Part shown: in pieces, positions 52,123-61,256 of the stretch
Position numbering within the stretch: position 1 is the stretch's first letter
Layout of the letters: every line of letters begins with the position of its first letter
Assembly: GCA_964606895.1 (NCBI GenBank)
Contig: CAZSHX010000016.1
Location: 1 to 64,000, forward strand
Length of the DNA stretch: 64,000 nucleotides
Reading direction: 5' to 3'
Origin: CAZSHX01 sp964606895
GTDB taxonomy: Bacteria; Bacteroidota; Ignavibacteria; Kapaibacteriales; UBA2268
The notes under the pieces: generated by a model
Database searches by the model: none
What the model saw: only the letters and a program-made list of their open reading frames with translations
What the model was told of the DNA's origin: nothing
Translations under genes and position numbers: made by a program

Positions 52123-55100
52123 TTAACTTTTGTTCGGCAAAGAGAAAAAAAACGTACTTCCTTTGCCCAATTCACTTTCAACCCATATTTTTCCGTTGTG
52201 CCTGTCAATAAATTCCTTACAAAGGAGCAAACCCAAACCGGTGCTGGTTTCTCCGTCAGTCCCGGGTCTTGAAATTTTTTGGTCAATTTTGAATAATCTC
52301 CCGATTATATCGGCGTTCATTCCGATGCCGCTGTCTTTTATGTAAATAGCTGATGCGAGATGAACCCCACCTTTAAGGTGGAGTCCATCTGAAGAATAGC
52401 CTATTTCAATTTTCCCGCCTCTTGGAGTAAATTTTATTGCGTTTGATATTAAATTTCGCAGAATCGTATTAAGCATATCAATATCGGCAAAGATTTCTGT
52501 ATCTTCCTCAATATTGGAAATGATTTCAATTTCTTTTTGTTTCGCTCTATCTATTATTATGTTAATATTTTGTTTGACCATAGACGCAAGAAAATAATTT
52601 CCGGGATTGAACTCAATTTTGCCTCTTTTCATTCTGGACCATTGGAGGAGATTTTCGAGCAGTTTATATAAATTCCTTGCCGAGGTCTCCATCATAATAG
52701 CAGTATCGTGCATTTCTTTCAAAGTGAAATCGTGAATGTTTTCAGCCATCATCTTAGTCAATCCGAGAAAACCCGAAAATGGAGATTTTAAATCATGGGC
52801 AATGATTGAGAAAAACTTGTCTTTTTCTGAATTGGTTTGTTCAAGTTGCTCTTTTATGGCAGAAAGTTCTTCGATAAAACCATTTTTTTCAAATAAATCC
52901 GATTCAATTATTTCTTTTGATACATGTAACTGCTCAAGTAGTTCTTCCTTTTCTTCTTCAGCTTGTTTACGTTCGGTGATATCCATTGAAATACCGATAA
53001 CACCAATAATCTCACCTGAATTGTCTATAAATGGAATTTTGCTTGTGTTGAACCATATTACTTCCCCATCGGTTTCCATTGTTTCTTCAAAGTTTAAATT
53101 GGCATTACCGGAATTTATAACCGATAAATCATCCTGAAAATATTTATCTGCATCTTCTTTTGGAAAAAGATTATAGAGACTGATACCGGCTAATTCTGAT
53201 TTGTCTTTCTTAAACATACGAGCTGTATATTTGTTGACATGAATAAAACGATTCTGATTGTCTTTATAGAACACCATACCCGGTATATGGTCTAAAATGG
53301 CTTCTAACTGATTAGATAATATTCTATATCTCTCTTCACTTTTAAGTAAAGCATCCTCTGTTTGCTTACGTAGTGTTATATCATCTTTTATTGCCAAAAA
53401 ATGAGTAATTTCATCATTCGAATTTTTAATAGGTGAAATTGTGGCACTTTCCCAATATAATTGCCCATTTTTCTTTTTATTATGAAATTCACCCTTCCAT
53501 TCCTTTCCTGAGCTAATTGTATCCCATAAATTTTTATATTCATCCTTCGACTTTTCTGAAGAGCTGAAAATCCTCGGATTTTTTCCGAATATTTCTTCAA
53601 GTTTGTACCCTGTTACTTCCGTTATCCTTGGATTGCCATATTCAATATTACCGTCAATATCTGTTATTACTATTGAAGCAGTACTTTGCTCAACAGCCAT
53701 TAATAGTTTTCTGAGCTCTTCCTCTTTTTGTTTGCTTTCAGTAATATCTTCGTATGTCCCTAATATCCCTATACTGTTCCCTTCCAAGTCAGTCAGGGGG
53801 ACTTTACTGGTTTTAAGCCATATCTTTTCACCGTTTGGAGTTGTTTGAGGTTCTTCGAAATTAAGTTTAGGTGATTTTGAATCAATAATTGCCCTATCAT
53901 CATTTCTGTATAGATCTGCCTGTTCTTTCCAAGGCATTTGATAATCGTCTTTTCCAAGCAATTCTTCGGAATTTGATTTTCCGGCATCAGTTGCAAATAG
54001 TTTATTACATCCAAGATACTTTAAATCATTATCTTTCCAGAAAACCCTAACAGGGAGCAAATTGATAATCCTGTTTAGCATCATTTGAACTTCAACGATT
54101 CTATTTGATGATTTCTTTTTCTCAGTAATATCCTCCAGCATAGCAACCATATAATCAACACTTCTGTCAGATTTCCTTACACAACCGACTGAAAGGCTTG
54201 TCCATACTATTGTTTTGTCTTTTCGGACAAAACGTTTCTCCAAAGAATATTGTTCGATTTCACCAATAAGAGCCCTTTCAAATTGTTTTTCATCTTCTGC
54301 TAAATCCTCAGGATAAGTCAGTTCAGACCATGTCATATTGAACAGTTCTTCCCTGCTAAAACCCAGAATTGAACAGACAGCATCATTAACTTCAACCCAG
54401 CCCTTTTCAGGTGAGGTGATAGCAATTCCATGCAAAGGCATATTAAAGTAACTTCGGAATCGTGCTTCGCTATTGAGCAGGGCTTCCTCAGCCTGCTTTC
54501 GCATTAAGGCAACCCCGATGCTCTTGCTGATTCCCTCGAAAAATTGTATCATTTCAAGAGTGAAGCGATCTTTCTTCTTATCATTAAGTTGAAGCAGTCC
54601 AACAATTTTTTGATTTGTTTTAATCGGCACAAGAGCCACCGACCAATAATGCTGGTGGATACAGTTGTTACGAGGATGAAATCTGGGGTCTTCTTCGGCT
54701 GTGAGTTGCAGTAAAGGTTTTGAATCATTTGTCCAAAAACTTCCTCCGTCTGTAAAAAATGGGAGCGAAAGGTCAGCGTTACCCGAAATGACAAGACCGC
54801 AGGTACACTCAAGATTAAGTTTGCCGTTCAAGTCTCTGCATGGTTCTCCGTTTGTTTCGCGGGCAATCAGAGAATTTTCCGTAAGAAGAAAATCTGTAGA
54901 AAAACCGGATTGTGCAAAATATGGATAGTCTTCGCCATTAACAAGACGAATCCCTATTGCATCGAATTTGAACTCATCGTTAATTACGTTCAATATTCGA
55001 TTTATGGCATCAGACAAAGTATTGGTCTCGTTAAGTATAGCCAATAGTTCGACTGAAATATGGCGATACTTTTCCTCTTGCTTATACTTGCTGATGTCAT

Positions 55101-55209
55101 TCTGATAATTGATTTTCAGGAATTCATTTTCAGACTTAAGCTCCTGCAATTCCTGCAAGAGTTCATCTTTAGTTTTTTCTATATTACCCATATCTATATT
55201 CAAATCCAT
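52123..55209 (-). CDS. Histidine kinase with GAF and four PAS domains
   Basis: 1028 residues, cytoplasmic. Helical start ('LLQELQELKSENEFLKI') like its neighbour, GAF domain (about 45-230, with 'CTCGLVISG' and 'VPIKTNQKIVGLLQL'), four PAS units from about 245 to 700, a coiled coil, HisKA ('FFSIIAHDLKSPFSGFLGL') and HATPase ending 'STGLGLLLCKEFIDRHNGK'. A different palindrome from those in its paralogues encodes 'SSDGLHLKGGVHLAS' at the same loop before 'IYIKDSGIG'. No receiver; the partner regulator is not in the window. It is first in the three-kinase operon. Confidence 0.9.
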   Translation of the reverse strand: MDLNIDMGNIEKTKDELLQELQELKSENEFLKINYQNDISKYKQEEKYRHISVELLAILNETNTLSDAINRILNVINDEFKFDAIGIRLVNGEDYPYFAQSGFSTDFLLTENSLIARETNGEPCRDLNGKLNLECTCGLVISGNADLSLPFFTDGGSFWTNDSKPLLQLTAEEDPRFHPRNNCIHQHYWSVALVPIKTNQKIVGLLQLNDKKKDRFTLEMIQFFEGISKSIGVALMRKQAEEALLNSEARFRSYFNMPLHGIAITSPEKGWVEVNDAVCSILGFSREELFNMTWSELTYPEDLAEDEKQFERALIGEIEQYSLEKRFVRKDKTIVWTSLSVGCVRKSDRSVDYMVAMLEDITEKKKSSNRIVEVQMMLNRIINLLPVRVFWKDNDLKYLGCNKLFATDAGKSNSEELLGKDDYQMPWKEQADLYRNDDRAIIDSKSPKLNFEEPQTTPNGEKIWLKTSKVPLTDLEGNSIGILGTYEDITESKQKEEELRKLLMAVEQSTASIVITDIDGNIEYGNPRITEVTGYKLEEIFGKNPRIFSSSEKSKDEYKNLWDTISSGKEWKGEFHNKKKNGQLYWESATISPIKNSNDEITHFLAIKDDITLRKQTEDALLKSEERYRILSNQLEAILDHIPGMVFYKDNQNRFIHVNKYTARMFKKDKSELAGISLYNLFPKEDADKYFQDDLSVINSGNANLNFEETMETDGEVIWFNTSKIPFIDNSGEIIGVIGISMDITERKQAEEEKEELLEQLHVSKEIIESDLFEKNGFIEELSAIKEQLEQTNSEKDKFFSIIAHDLKSPFSGFLGLTKMMAENIHDFTLKEMHDTAIMMETSARNLYKLLENLLQWSRMKRGKIEFNPGNYFLASMVKQNINIIIDRAKQKEIEIISNIEEDTEIFADIDMLNTILRNLISNAIKFTPRGGKIEIGYSSDGLHLKGGVHLASAIYIKDSGIGMNADIIGRLFKIDQKISRPGTDGETSTGLGLLLCKEFIDRHNGKIWVESELGKGSTFFFSLPNKS
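52359..52389. repeat. In-frame 31-nt palindromic element (CCCCACCTT type) in the HATPase loop
   Basis: GATGAACCCCACCTT, one central T, AAGGTGGAGTCCATC: arms pair at 13 of 15 positions. Unrelated in sequence to the CTTCCGAAGG elements of the paralogous kinases, but at the same loop. Confidence 0.82.
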
Positions 55210-55370
55210 ATAATTAAATTTAGTTTTTTGGTGAGTTCAAAAAATTAACTGAACTCATCATATCAGCCTCAAATAGATATAAGATATAACACAAGATATA
55301 TCGGTAATAATAAGAAATTCTTGATAAAATTTCTTTTCTGGATTTGATGAAATGGGATTTATTTTTTAAA

Positions 55371-55470
55371 TTAAATCTTTACAAAGTTCCAAACTTTATC
55401 ATAAACTCTCACAAAATTCACTCCCGAAGGCTTTTCTTAAAAAGTCAATTCTTAAACTGACTCCTTCGGA
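55371..55470 (-). pseudogene. Remnant of a T9SS sorting domain gene
   Basis: Read on the minus strand to the stop at 55371-55373, the last codons give 'PSGVNFVRVYDKVWNFVKI', matching the 'PSGVYFVRVGDKVGKFVKI' ending of intact CTDs. Just upstream 'RIDF' appears in another frame, so a frameshift separates it. No body of the gene is recognisable beyond. Confidence 0.6.
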
Positions 55471-55496
55471 GAAGAGTGGGTGAAGCTCTTATATAT

Positions 55497-55547
55497 CAAT
55501 AAACATAACACAAGAAATAAACGAAAATAATAATTATTTATTGCTAT
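55497..55547. repeat. Dispersed intergenic repeat, end fragment (copy 3)
   Basis: 55517-55547 is identical over 31 nt to the AT-rich end at 6815-6845 (ATAAACGAAAATAATA..TTATTTATTGCTAT). The GATGCAA-rich body is absent. Confidence 0.7.
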
Positions 55548-55813
55548 AAAATAGAAGTAATATTTCCGATTCTCGGTTCCGATTTTCACTCAATGCAAAA
55601 ATGGTCGGGAGATGATCTTGTTTACGATGGTGATATGAAAACATCATGAATACTAATGCATGATACCTCAAAGTCCAAAAAGCTCAAGCTGTATTGGTTG
55701 GATATTCGTGGGGAAATCAATGGAAAAAAATTCAGTCATAAGTCCATGACAACTGCCGAGGAAAAAAAAAGTATTTGCTAATTGAATGAAAACTGAGATT
55801 ACGAGTACCAATA

Positions 55814-55854
55814 ATTAATTCTTCCGAAGGTTTTGTACCTTCGGAAGAATTAAT
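55814..55854. repeat. Intergenic palindrome with CTTCCGAAGG core
   Basis: Perfect 18-nt arms (ATTAATTCTTCCGAAGGT and its reverse complement) around loop TTTGT. The core CTTCCGAAGGT/ACCTTCGGAAG is the one found in frame in sorting domains and kinases. It lies 10 bases past the beta-barrel gene's stop and may also act as its terminator. Confidence 0.75.
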
Positions 55855-55863
55855 AAATCTAAT

Positions 55864-56937
55864 TTAATTAAGCCAGATACCCATATTCAGAATAACTTCC
55901 ATTCTGGATTTATCGGACTTTCCATCACGAACGAAAAGTTTGTATTTGTCATCAAGGGAAATGTTTCTGCCTTCAAGACGGATAAACGAGTTGTCACTCG
56001 GTTTGAATTCGCAACCCAGCGTAATCTCGGTCCCTTTAACTATCGGAGCATAGACACCGTTGGCATTGTCAATATAAGCAAATCTGAAAGTTCCGCCAAG
56101 ATGTTTGATGAACTGGTAATGAGCCGTTAGAGACAGACCTTTGAAATTACCCGAAATCATTTCTGCTCCGTTGTTCGGGTCCTGAACCTCTTTCATGGCA
56201 ATATCAAACTGACCTTTAACCGAAAAATCGGTGAAAGGATTTACCTGAGCTACGAAATTATGCAACTGATGTGTCTTAGCATTGTAAGGAGCACCCGGTT
56301 CTTCGTTGCCGATAACACCGGCATAAGAAACGGACAACAATGTACTTGGAGTGAAACTGAAGAACAAACCTAATGTTTTGTTGTTGTTATTATCGTCAAA
56401 AATTCCGTTGCCGTTCAAAAGATGAATCTGTGCCGTTACTTTTTCGGTTTCATAAGATGCTTTGATTCCCGCTTGATAAAATGGTTCAAAGTATGTCACA
56501 AGAGAATGTGAGGACAGCCAGTTGTCTTTTGGTAAAAGGGATTCCCCTCCAATGTGAGTAAGAAAATAACCGCCATCCACCCAAAAATTTCCGAACAGAC
56601 GGAAACCGACATTCGCCTGCTGAATAAGAGGCATTTGAGTTCCCATGCTTACCCATGCTGTTTTGTGCAAATCGCCGACATGCAATGTGAAATTTGAACG
56701 AATTAAATTGTCAATCTTTACTTTTGCGGTTATTTGGGCAGTATTAATAGAAAATTGACCTTTTTTCGGGTTAACGTAACTGAATGGTCTGTTGAGAGCA
56801 AGCGAGTCGCCGCCGTTTGTATTGTCGGTTGCGATATAAGTATCAACATAAGCACCGATTTCAATTTTCGGGTCCTGAGCTTTTGCCGAGACAGACAGTA
56901 TCATCGCGATGATAACAAAAATTGTAATTTTCCTCAT
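55864..56937 (-). CDS. Outer membrane beta-barrel protein (porin-like)
   Basis: 357 residues. Signal peptide (MRKITIFVIIAMILSVSAKA), then alternating strands with aromatic ends ('IEIGAYVDTYIATDNT', 'GNFWVDGGYFLTHIGGES', 'TALTAHYQFIKHLGG'-like pattern) ending in an aromatic-hydrophobic strand ('MEVILNMGIWLN'), as in the BBP2-type porins of the Bacteroidota. The start 'YVDTYIATDNTNGGD' and the region 'HVGDLHKTAW..MG' fit that family. Probably a diffusion channel for small solutes. Monocistronic. Confidence 0.7.
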   Translation of the reverse strand: MRKITIFVIIAMILSVSAKAQDPKIEIGAYVDTYIATDNTNGGDSLALNRPFSYVNPKKGQFSINTAQITAKVKIDNLIRSNFTLHVGDLHKTAWVSMGTQMPLIQQANVGFRLFGNFWVDGGYFLTHIGGESLLPKDNWLSSHSLVTYFEPFYQAGIKASYETEKVTAQIHLLNGNGIFDDNNNNKTLGLFFSFTPSTLLSVSYAGVIGNEEPGAPYNAKTHQLHNFVAQVNPFTDFSVKGQFDIAMKEVQDPNNGAEMISGNFKGLSLTAHYQFIKHLGGTFRFAYIDNANGVYAPIVKGTEITLGCEFKPSDNSFIRLEGRNISLDDKYKLFVRDGKSDKSRMEVILNMGIWLN

Positions 56938-57175
56938 CTTATTCCTTTATATTTTAAAAAACTCACTTCACAATATCATAAATTTGAATTTGTGACATTG
57001 CTTGAATTTTAGAATCGGCAATTTTTTCAAAAAAATGAGGAATAATAGTTAAAAATAGTTGTTTTTTGCTATTTTCTTTCTTTTTAAGTGTCACACTTGA
57101 TTGCCGTTGGCTTCAATCATAGATATTTCTGTTAGAGTTGCCTCCAGCCCGAAGAATTTGTAATAGACTTATTTC

Positions 57176-59041
57176 CTATTTCAGCAGACCCTCTAATTCG
57201 TCCAGATATTCGTTGGCTTTGTTGATAACTGCTTTGACGGCTGTTTCTTTGTTCATGTCAACACCCGCATTTTTCAGTATTTCAATAGGATAGTCGTAAC
57301 TACCTGAGGAAAGAAATTTCAAATACTTGTCAATTGCAGGTTTGCCCTCTTTTTTGATATTTTCAACCAAAGCAAATGAAGCGGCAAAACCTGTTGCATA
57401 CTGGTAAACATAGAAATTATATTTGAAAAGGTGTGGAATTCTTGCCCATGACAAACCTTCTTCGTAGTCGGTTTTCATTTCGGGACCCCAGTATTTCTGG
57501 TACATTTTGGCAAATTCGGCTGTCAGTTGTTCATCCGTCAGATACTCGCCTTTTTCAGCTTTCTCGTGAATCGCTTTTTCGAATTCGGCAAAATGAGTCT
57601 GGCGGAAAAAAGTCATTTGAATATTGGTCAGATATTTTTCAATCAATGCCATTTTTTCTTCCTTCGATACAGCATTTTTAATCAGATAGTCAAGCAATAG
57701 CGATTCATTTGCAGTTGAGGCAACTTCAGCTACAAATGTGGCGTAATCGCGATATTGATAGGGCTGGGTTTTCTCGGTGAAAAATGAGTGCATATTGTGA
57801 CCGAGTTCGTGAACCAGAGTGAAAACATCGTCCAGAGTATTGTTCCAGTTAAGAAGAATAAACGGATGGGGTCCGCATCCCGTACTGTTGGAATATGCCC
57901 CCGAACGTTTAGCTTTTGTTTCATAAACATCAATCCAGCGATTTTCAAAACCTATATTCATTGCGTCAATATATTCCTTGCCAAGCGGAGCAAGTGCTTT
58001 TTTGCAGAGTTCCACTGCATCATCGTAAGTGTAGGTCTTGTTCACCGAAGGGAAAAGCGAAACATAAGTATCATAAGGATGAAGTTCATCGAGTTTCAGC
58101 ACTTTTTTCTTGATGGATGCCCAGCGATGCTGAGTTTTCAGGTTGTCATTCGTCACCTTCACCAAATTTTCATAAACAGAGACAGGAATATTATTTTCGT
58201 ACAAAGCGGCTTCCACGGTTGAAGAGTAATTTCTGATTTTAGCGTTAATCACGCGTTGCTTGACTCTTCCATTGTAAATTGCCTGCATTGTGCCTTTCAG
58301 CTGTTTGTACGGAACGTAAGTTCCCATGTAAACATCGTGGCGGTACTGTCTATTCTGCGAATAAAGCCCTGCTCTGTATCTTCCGTGGGAAACCTGAACA
58401 TCATTGCCTTTTTCGTCTTTGATGATCGGGAATGGGAGTTCTGCATCATTTAAAGTGTTGTAGATATTAGTTGTTGTTGCAAAAACAGGCGACAGAACGG
58501 CTAAGAGTTTTTCCTGGTCGGCAGAAAGAGTATTTTTTCTTAATCTGAATGTTATATTGAATTTTTGTTTGTAATCGGCGAGCTTAGGTTCATCCTTGTA
58601 ATATTTTTCCATTTCCGCATCAGAAATCTGAAGAACTTCGGGAGTGAAAAACGCACAAGCAGATGAATACTCGGCTCCGAGTTTCTGAGTTTTATCGAAT
58701 AATATCTGATTAGCAGAATTTGTAAGGTCAATATCTTTTCCTAATGAAGCATACATTGAAAGGCGGCCGAATCTCTGGTCCATGCTCAGCATAAAAGTCA
58801 TAAAATCATTAAGAGATTTTGCCGATTTGGAGATTTTTCCTTTGAATGTTGCAAATTTCTGCAAATCCTTTGAAAAGTCAGAATATTCTTTAGTCCATGC
58901 ACTTTCGTCAGGAAAAATGTCGGTCAGGTTCCATTTGTATTTGTCCTGAACTTTGTCCCTTGTTAAAAGCTGAGTTTGCGACTGAAGCATAAAAGCCCCC
59001 CCAAATAAAAGTAAGAATGAAAATAAAAGTATGTTTCTCAT
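57176..59041 (-). CDS. pepF: Oligoendopeptidase F, exported form
   Basis: 621 residues, M3 family. Unlike the cytoplasmic enzyme of Gram-positives it has a signal peptide (MRNILLFSFLLLFGGAFMLQSQ). The N-terminal PepF part starts 'KYKWNLTDIFPDESAW'. The zinc motif HELGH is near residue 410 in 'TLVHELGHNMHSFF', with the third ligand E in 'VAEVASTANESLL' downstream. It cleaves short oligopeptides, here probably in the periplasm. Spaced by 59 bp from the TauE-like gene upstream. Confidence 0.93.
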   Translation of the reverse strand: MRNILLFSFLLLFGGAFMLQSQTQLLTRDKVQDKYKWNLTDIFPDESAWTKEYSDFSKDLQKFATFKGKISKSAKSLNDFMTFMLSMDQRFGRLSMYASLGKDIDLTNSANQILFDKTQKLGAEYSSACAFFTPEVLQISDAEMEKYYKDEPKLADYKQKFNITFRLRKNTLSADQEKLLAVLSPVFATTTNIYNTLNDAELPFPIIKDEKGNDVQVSHGRYRAGLYSQNRQYRHDVYMGTYVPYKQLKGTMQAIYNGRVKQRVINAKIRNYSSTVEAALYENNIPVSVYENLVKVTNDNLKTQHRWASIKKKVLKLDELHPYDTYVSLFPSVNKTYTYDDAVELCKKALAPLGKEYIDAMNIGFENRWIDVYETKAKRSGAYSNSTGCGPHPFILLNWNNTLDDVFTLVHELGHNMHSFFTEKTQPYQYRDYATFVAEVASTANESLLLDYLIKNAVSKEEKMALIEKYLTNIQMTFFRQTHFAEFEKAIHEKAEKGEYLTDEQLTAEFAKMYQKYWGPEMKTDYEEGLSWARIPHLFKYNFYVYQYATGFAASFALVENIKKEGKPAIDKYLKFLSSGSYDYPIEILKNAGVDMNKETAVKAVINKANEYLDELEGLLK

Positions 59042-59100
59042 AATATTTCCTTAAAAAATATATAAATGAATGAATATATCGTATAAAAATAGTTTCATGG

Positions 59101-59904
59101 TCATTTTCCCCAAAAAGCCTGATAAATAAAATTCACTGCCATAATCAGCAAAAAAACGCTGTAAACTCTTTTCACCAAAACAGTTGGCATAGAGATAGTA
59201 ATTTTAGCACCAAAAACTGCACCGACAAGAATTCCAAGGGCAACAGGCAAAGCATAAGCAAAATTGAACTGTCCTGCATTGTAATATATCAGTACCCCCG
59301 GAAGCCCTACAGGCAAAAGCAAAGCACCGAGCGATGTCCCGATTGCTTTTTTGGGATGATATTTCAGAAATGCAATCAGAGCGGGAACGATAATCAATCC
59401 TCCGCCGATTCCGAACATACCCGACAATACACCCGCCACAATCCCGACAAACATAAAAAACACAAAAGGATAATTCTTGGTTGATTCTTCTACTGCTTTG
59501 ATTTGAATAGTTTCCTTTAAAACATATTCTCTCCATAGCTCCAGAGGTTTCAAAAAGTTCCAGCTGACATAAAGCAGGAACAACCCATAGAAAAATTTCA
59601 ATGCTGCCGTTGGAATCGAAAGTGCAATGAGCGAACCGAATATCACCCCGATTAGTAATCCAGAAGCCACGAAAAGCGAAATTTTCAGATTGATATAACC
59701 AGCTTTATAATATGAAATGACGGCAAGAATACCAACAGGAAGAAGCAAGGCGGCAAGTGAAGTTCCGTTTGCCTGAACAAGCGAAAACCCCGATAATAAA
59801 ATCAAGGCAGGAACAATAACAACGCCCCCGCCGATTCCGAACATTCCCGCTAGAACTCCTGCGGCAACTCCGATTATAAGATTTATCAGAAAAATTGTAT
59901 TCAT
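59101..59904 (-). CDS. TauE/SafE family sulfite/anion exporter
   Basis: 267 residues, about eight membrane segments in two similar halves. Each half begins with the family block: 'VLAGMFGIGGGVVIVPALI' near residue 20 and 'VLSGMFGIGGGLIIVPALI' near 165, each followed by 'GTSLAALLLPVGILAVI' or 'GTSLGALLLPVGLPGVL'. Members move sulfite, sulfoacetate or related anions; the substrate here is unknown. Confidence 0.92.
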   Translation of the reverse strand: MNTIFLINLIIGVAAGVLAGMFGIGGGVVIVPALILLSGFSLVQANGTSLAALLLPVGILAVISYYKAGYINLKISLFVASGLLIGVIFGSLIALSIPTAALKFFYGLFLLYVSWNFLKPLELWREYVLKETIQIKAVEESTKNYPFVFFMFVGIVAGVLSGMFGIGGGLIIVPALIAFLKYHPKKAIGTSLGALLLPVGLPGVLIYYNAGQFNFAYALPVALGILVGAVFGAKITISMPTVLVKRVYSVFLLIMAVNFIYQAFWGK

Positions 59905-60155
59905 TAAAAAATATTCAAATCAATAAAGTTCAAAAATAAGTATAAAAACGGAGAGTTAGAAATGATTTTGCTTGAGATGAGTGAAATCCGATAGAATGAG
60001 TATTTGTTTCAAGACCTTTATCAGTTTAAAATTGCATCTTTGAGAATTACATTATTTTCACTATATTGCTTGCCGATGTGTCGTTGTTTGAAAGATTTGC
60101 TAAAATGAACGACAAGACAAGATATTGGAAATAATTAATAAAAATTTTGAAATAA

Positions 60156-61256
60156 ATGAATATAATCGGCAAAATAACAGGTATCAAATATAAAGTTATT
60201 CTTACTGAGAATTTATCTAATCTTGATATAGATAGCTTTGATATAAATGAAGCCCCTGCCTCATGTATTATTATGGATAATCAACATTCTTTTGCTATTT
60301 CCAAATGGGTTTCACCTAAGCGTACACGTTCATATCCATTTGAACGAATATTTAACACATTGCATATTTCAAAAAAGATTACAGTTATTCCAATTGTAAA
60401 AGATGAAGGGGCAAAAGGTGACAGAGATTATTTGCAATGGGACACAGTTTCGTTGATGTCACTCTTAGATGTATTCGTAATATTCGCATACTACACCAAA
60501 GCCGACAAATCAGACAGATCAGATGATAAAATTAATAACCAACAGTTTGACAATATATATGTCCTCAGTAAAATCAAGGAAATTGAACAATACCACAGTT
60601 CTGCTTTGCATTGGAATTTAAACGAACTTAATACAAACTTTCATCAAATTATTGATAGGGTTATATCTTTCTATAATGAAATTGAAATAGAAACTGGTGT
60701 AAAACTCCATGACTCAAAAGGTTTGGATAAGTTTCAAAACAAAATCGGAAAAGATGTTTCTTTATTTATGGCATTTTCAAGAGATAAAGCTGAAAAAGCA
60801 CAGTCAAGAGAATTAGTTACATTTCAGCCAAAAGAAAGTTTGTCAACTCTCTCAAAAGCAAAAATTACAATAACGAACTATTTGGGGGGACAGTATTTTT
60901 TCACAGTTGACGAAATTTTACTTTCTAAAGATAAAGTAAGTTTAATCGAGAGTAAGCATAGCAAAAATGCAATTCTTCCAAGCAAAGGCGATATTAAGGA
61001 CGGGTTGTTGAAAATGATTTTATATAGCAATCTTATTGAGGTTTCAGTAAACGGTGCAATGATGAAAAGCGAGGCAGTATTATGTGTAACTTCATCAAAA
61101 CTTAAGGGCGGCATAACTTCTGCAAGCAAAAAAAATGAACTTTCTGAGTTTTTCAGTATTAATAATCTGTCTGCAAGCCAAGTTCAACTAATTGAAACTA
61201 TAATTTCTGAAGCTAAAGAAAATAAATTTATCATTAAAGTGCAGTATTCAAAATGA
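60156..61256 (+). CDS. Probable type II restriction endonuclease
   Basis: 366 residues, not assigned to a named enzyme. The call rests on position, directly before a DNA adenine methylase with a 4-nt ATGA overlap, and on a PD-(D/E)xK-like pattern: acidic residues in 'FFTVDEILL' (D252/E253), then E265-S-K267 in 'SLIESKHSK' 12 residues on. The N-terminal half is helical. A short 'KADKSDRSDDK' stretch from a repetitive DNA run (near 60500) looks like an insertion. The region is notably AT-rich, consistent with transfer. Confidence 0.62.
   Translation: MNIIGKITGIKYKVILTENLSNLDIDSFDINEAPASCIIMDNQHSFAISKWVSPKRTRSYPFERIFNTLHISKKITVIPIVKDEGAKGDRDYLQWDTVSLMSLLDVFVIFAYYTKADKSDRSDDKINNQQFDNIYVLSKIKEIEQYHSSALHWNLNELNTNFHQIIDRVISFYNEIEIETGVKLHDSKGLDKFQNKIGKDVSLFMAFSRDKAEKAQSRELVTFQPKESLSTLSKAKITITNYLGGQYFFTVDEILLSKDKVSLIESKHSKNAILPSKGDIKDGLLKMILYSNLIEVSVNGAMMKSEAVLCVTSSKLKGGITSASKKNELSEFFSINNLSASQVQLIETIISEAKENKFIIKVQYSK

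Larger units (their letters stand above)
55210..55863. other. Intergenic region with a gene remnant and repeats
   Basis: About 650 bases without an intact gene. It holds the end of a decayed T9SS sorting domain (55371-55470), the 31-nt repeat end (55517-55547), broken frames of unclear origin (about 55560-55750) and a palindrome (55814-55854). Confidence 0.6.

Noticed and set aside
55560..55760. Short plus-strand frames ('SDFHSMQKWSGDDLVYDGD', 'QAVLVGYSWGNQW')
   Set aside because: Protein-like fragments, but stops interrupt them and no family is recognisable; noted only as possible debris.
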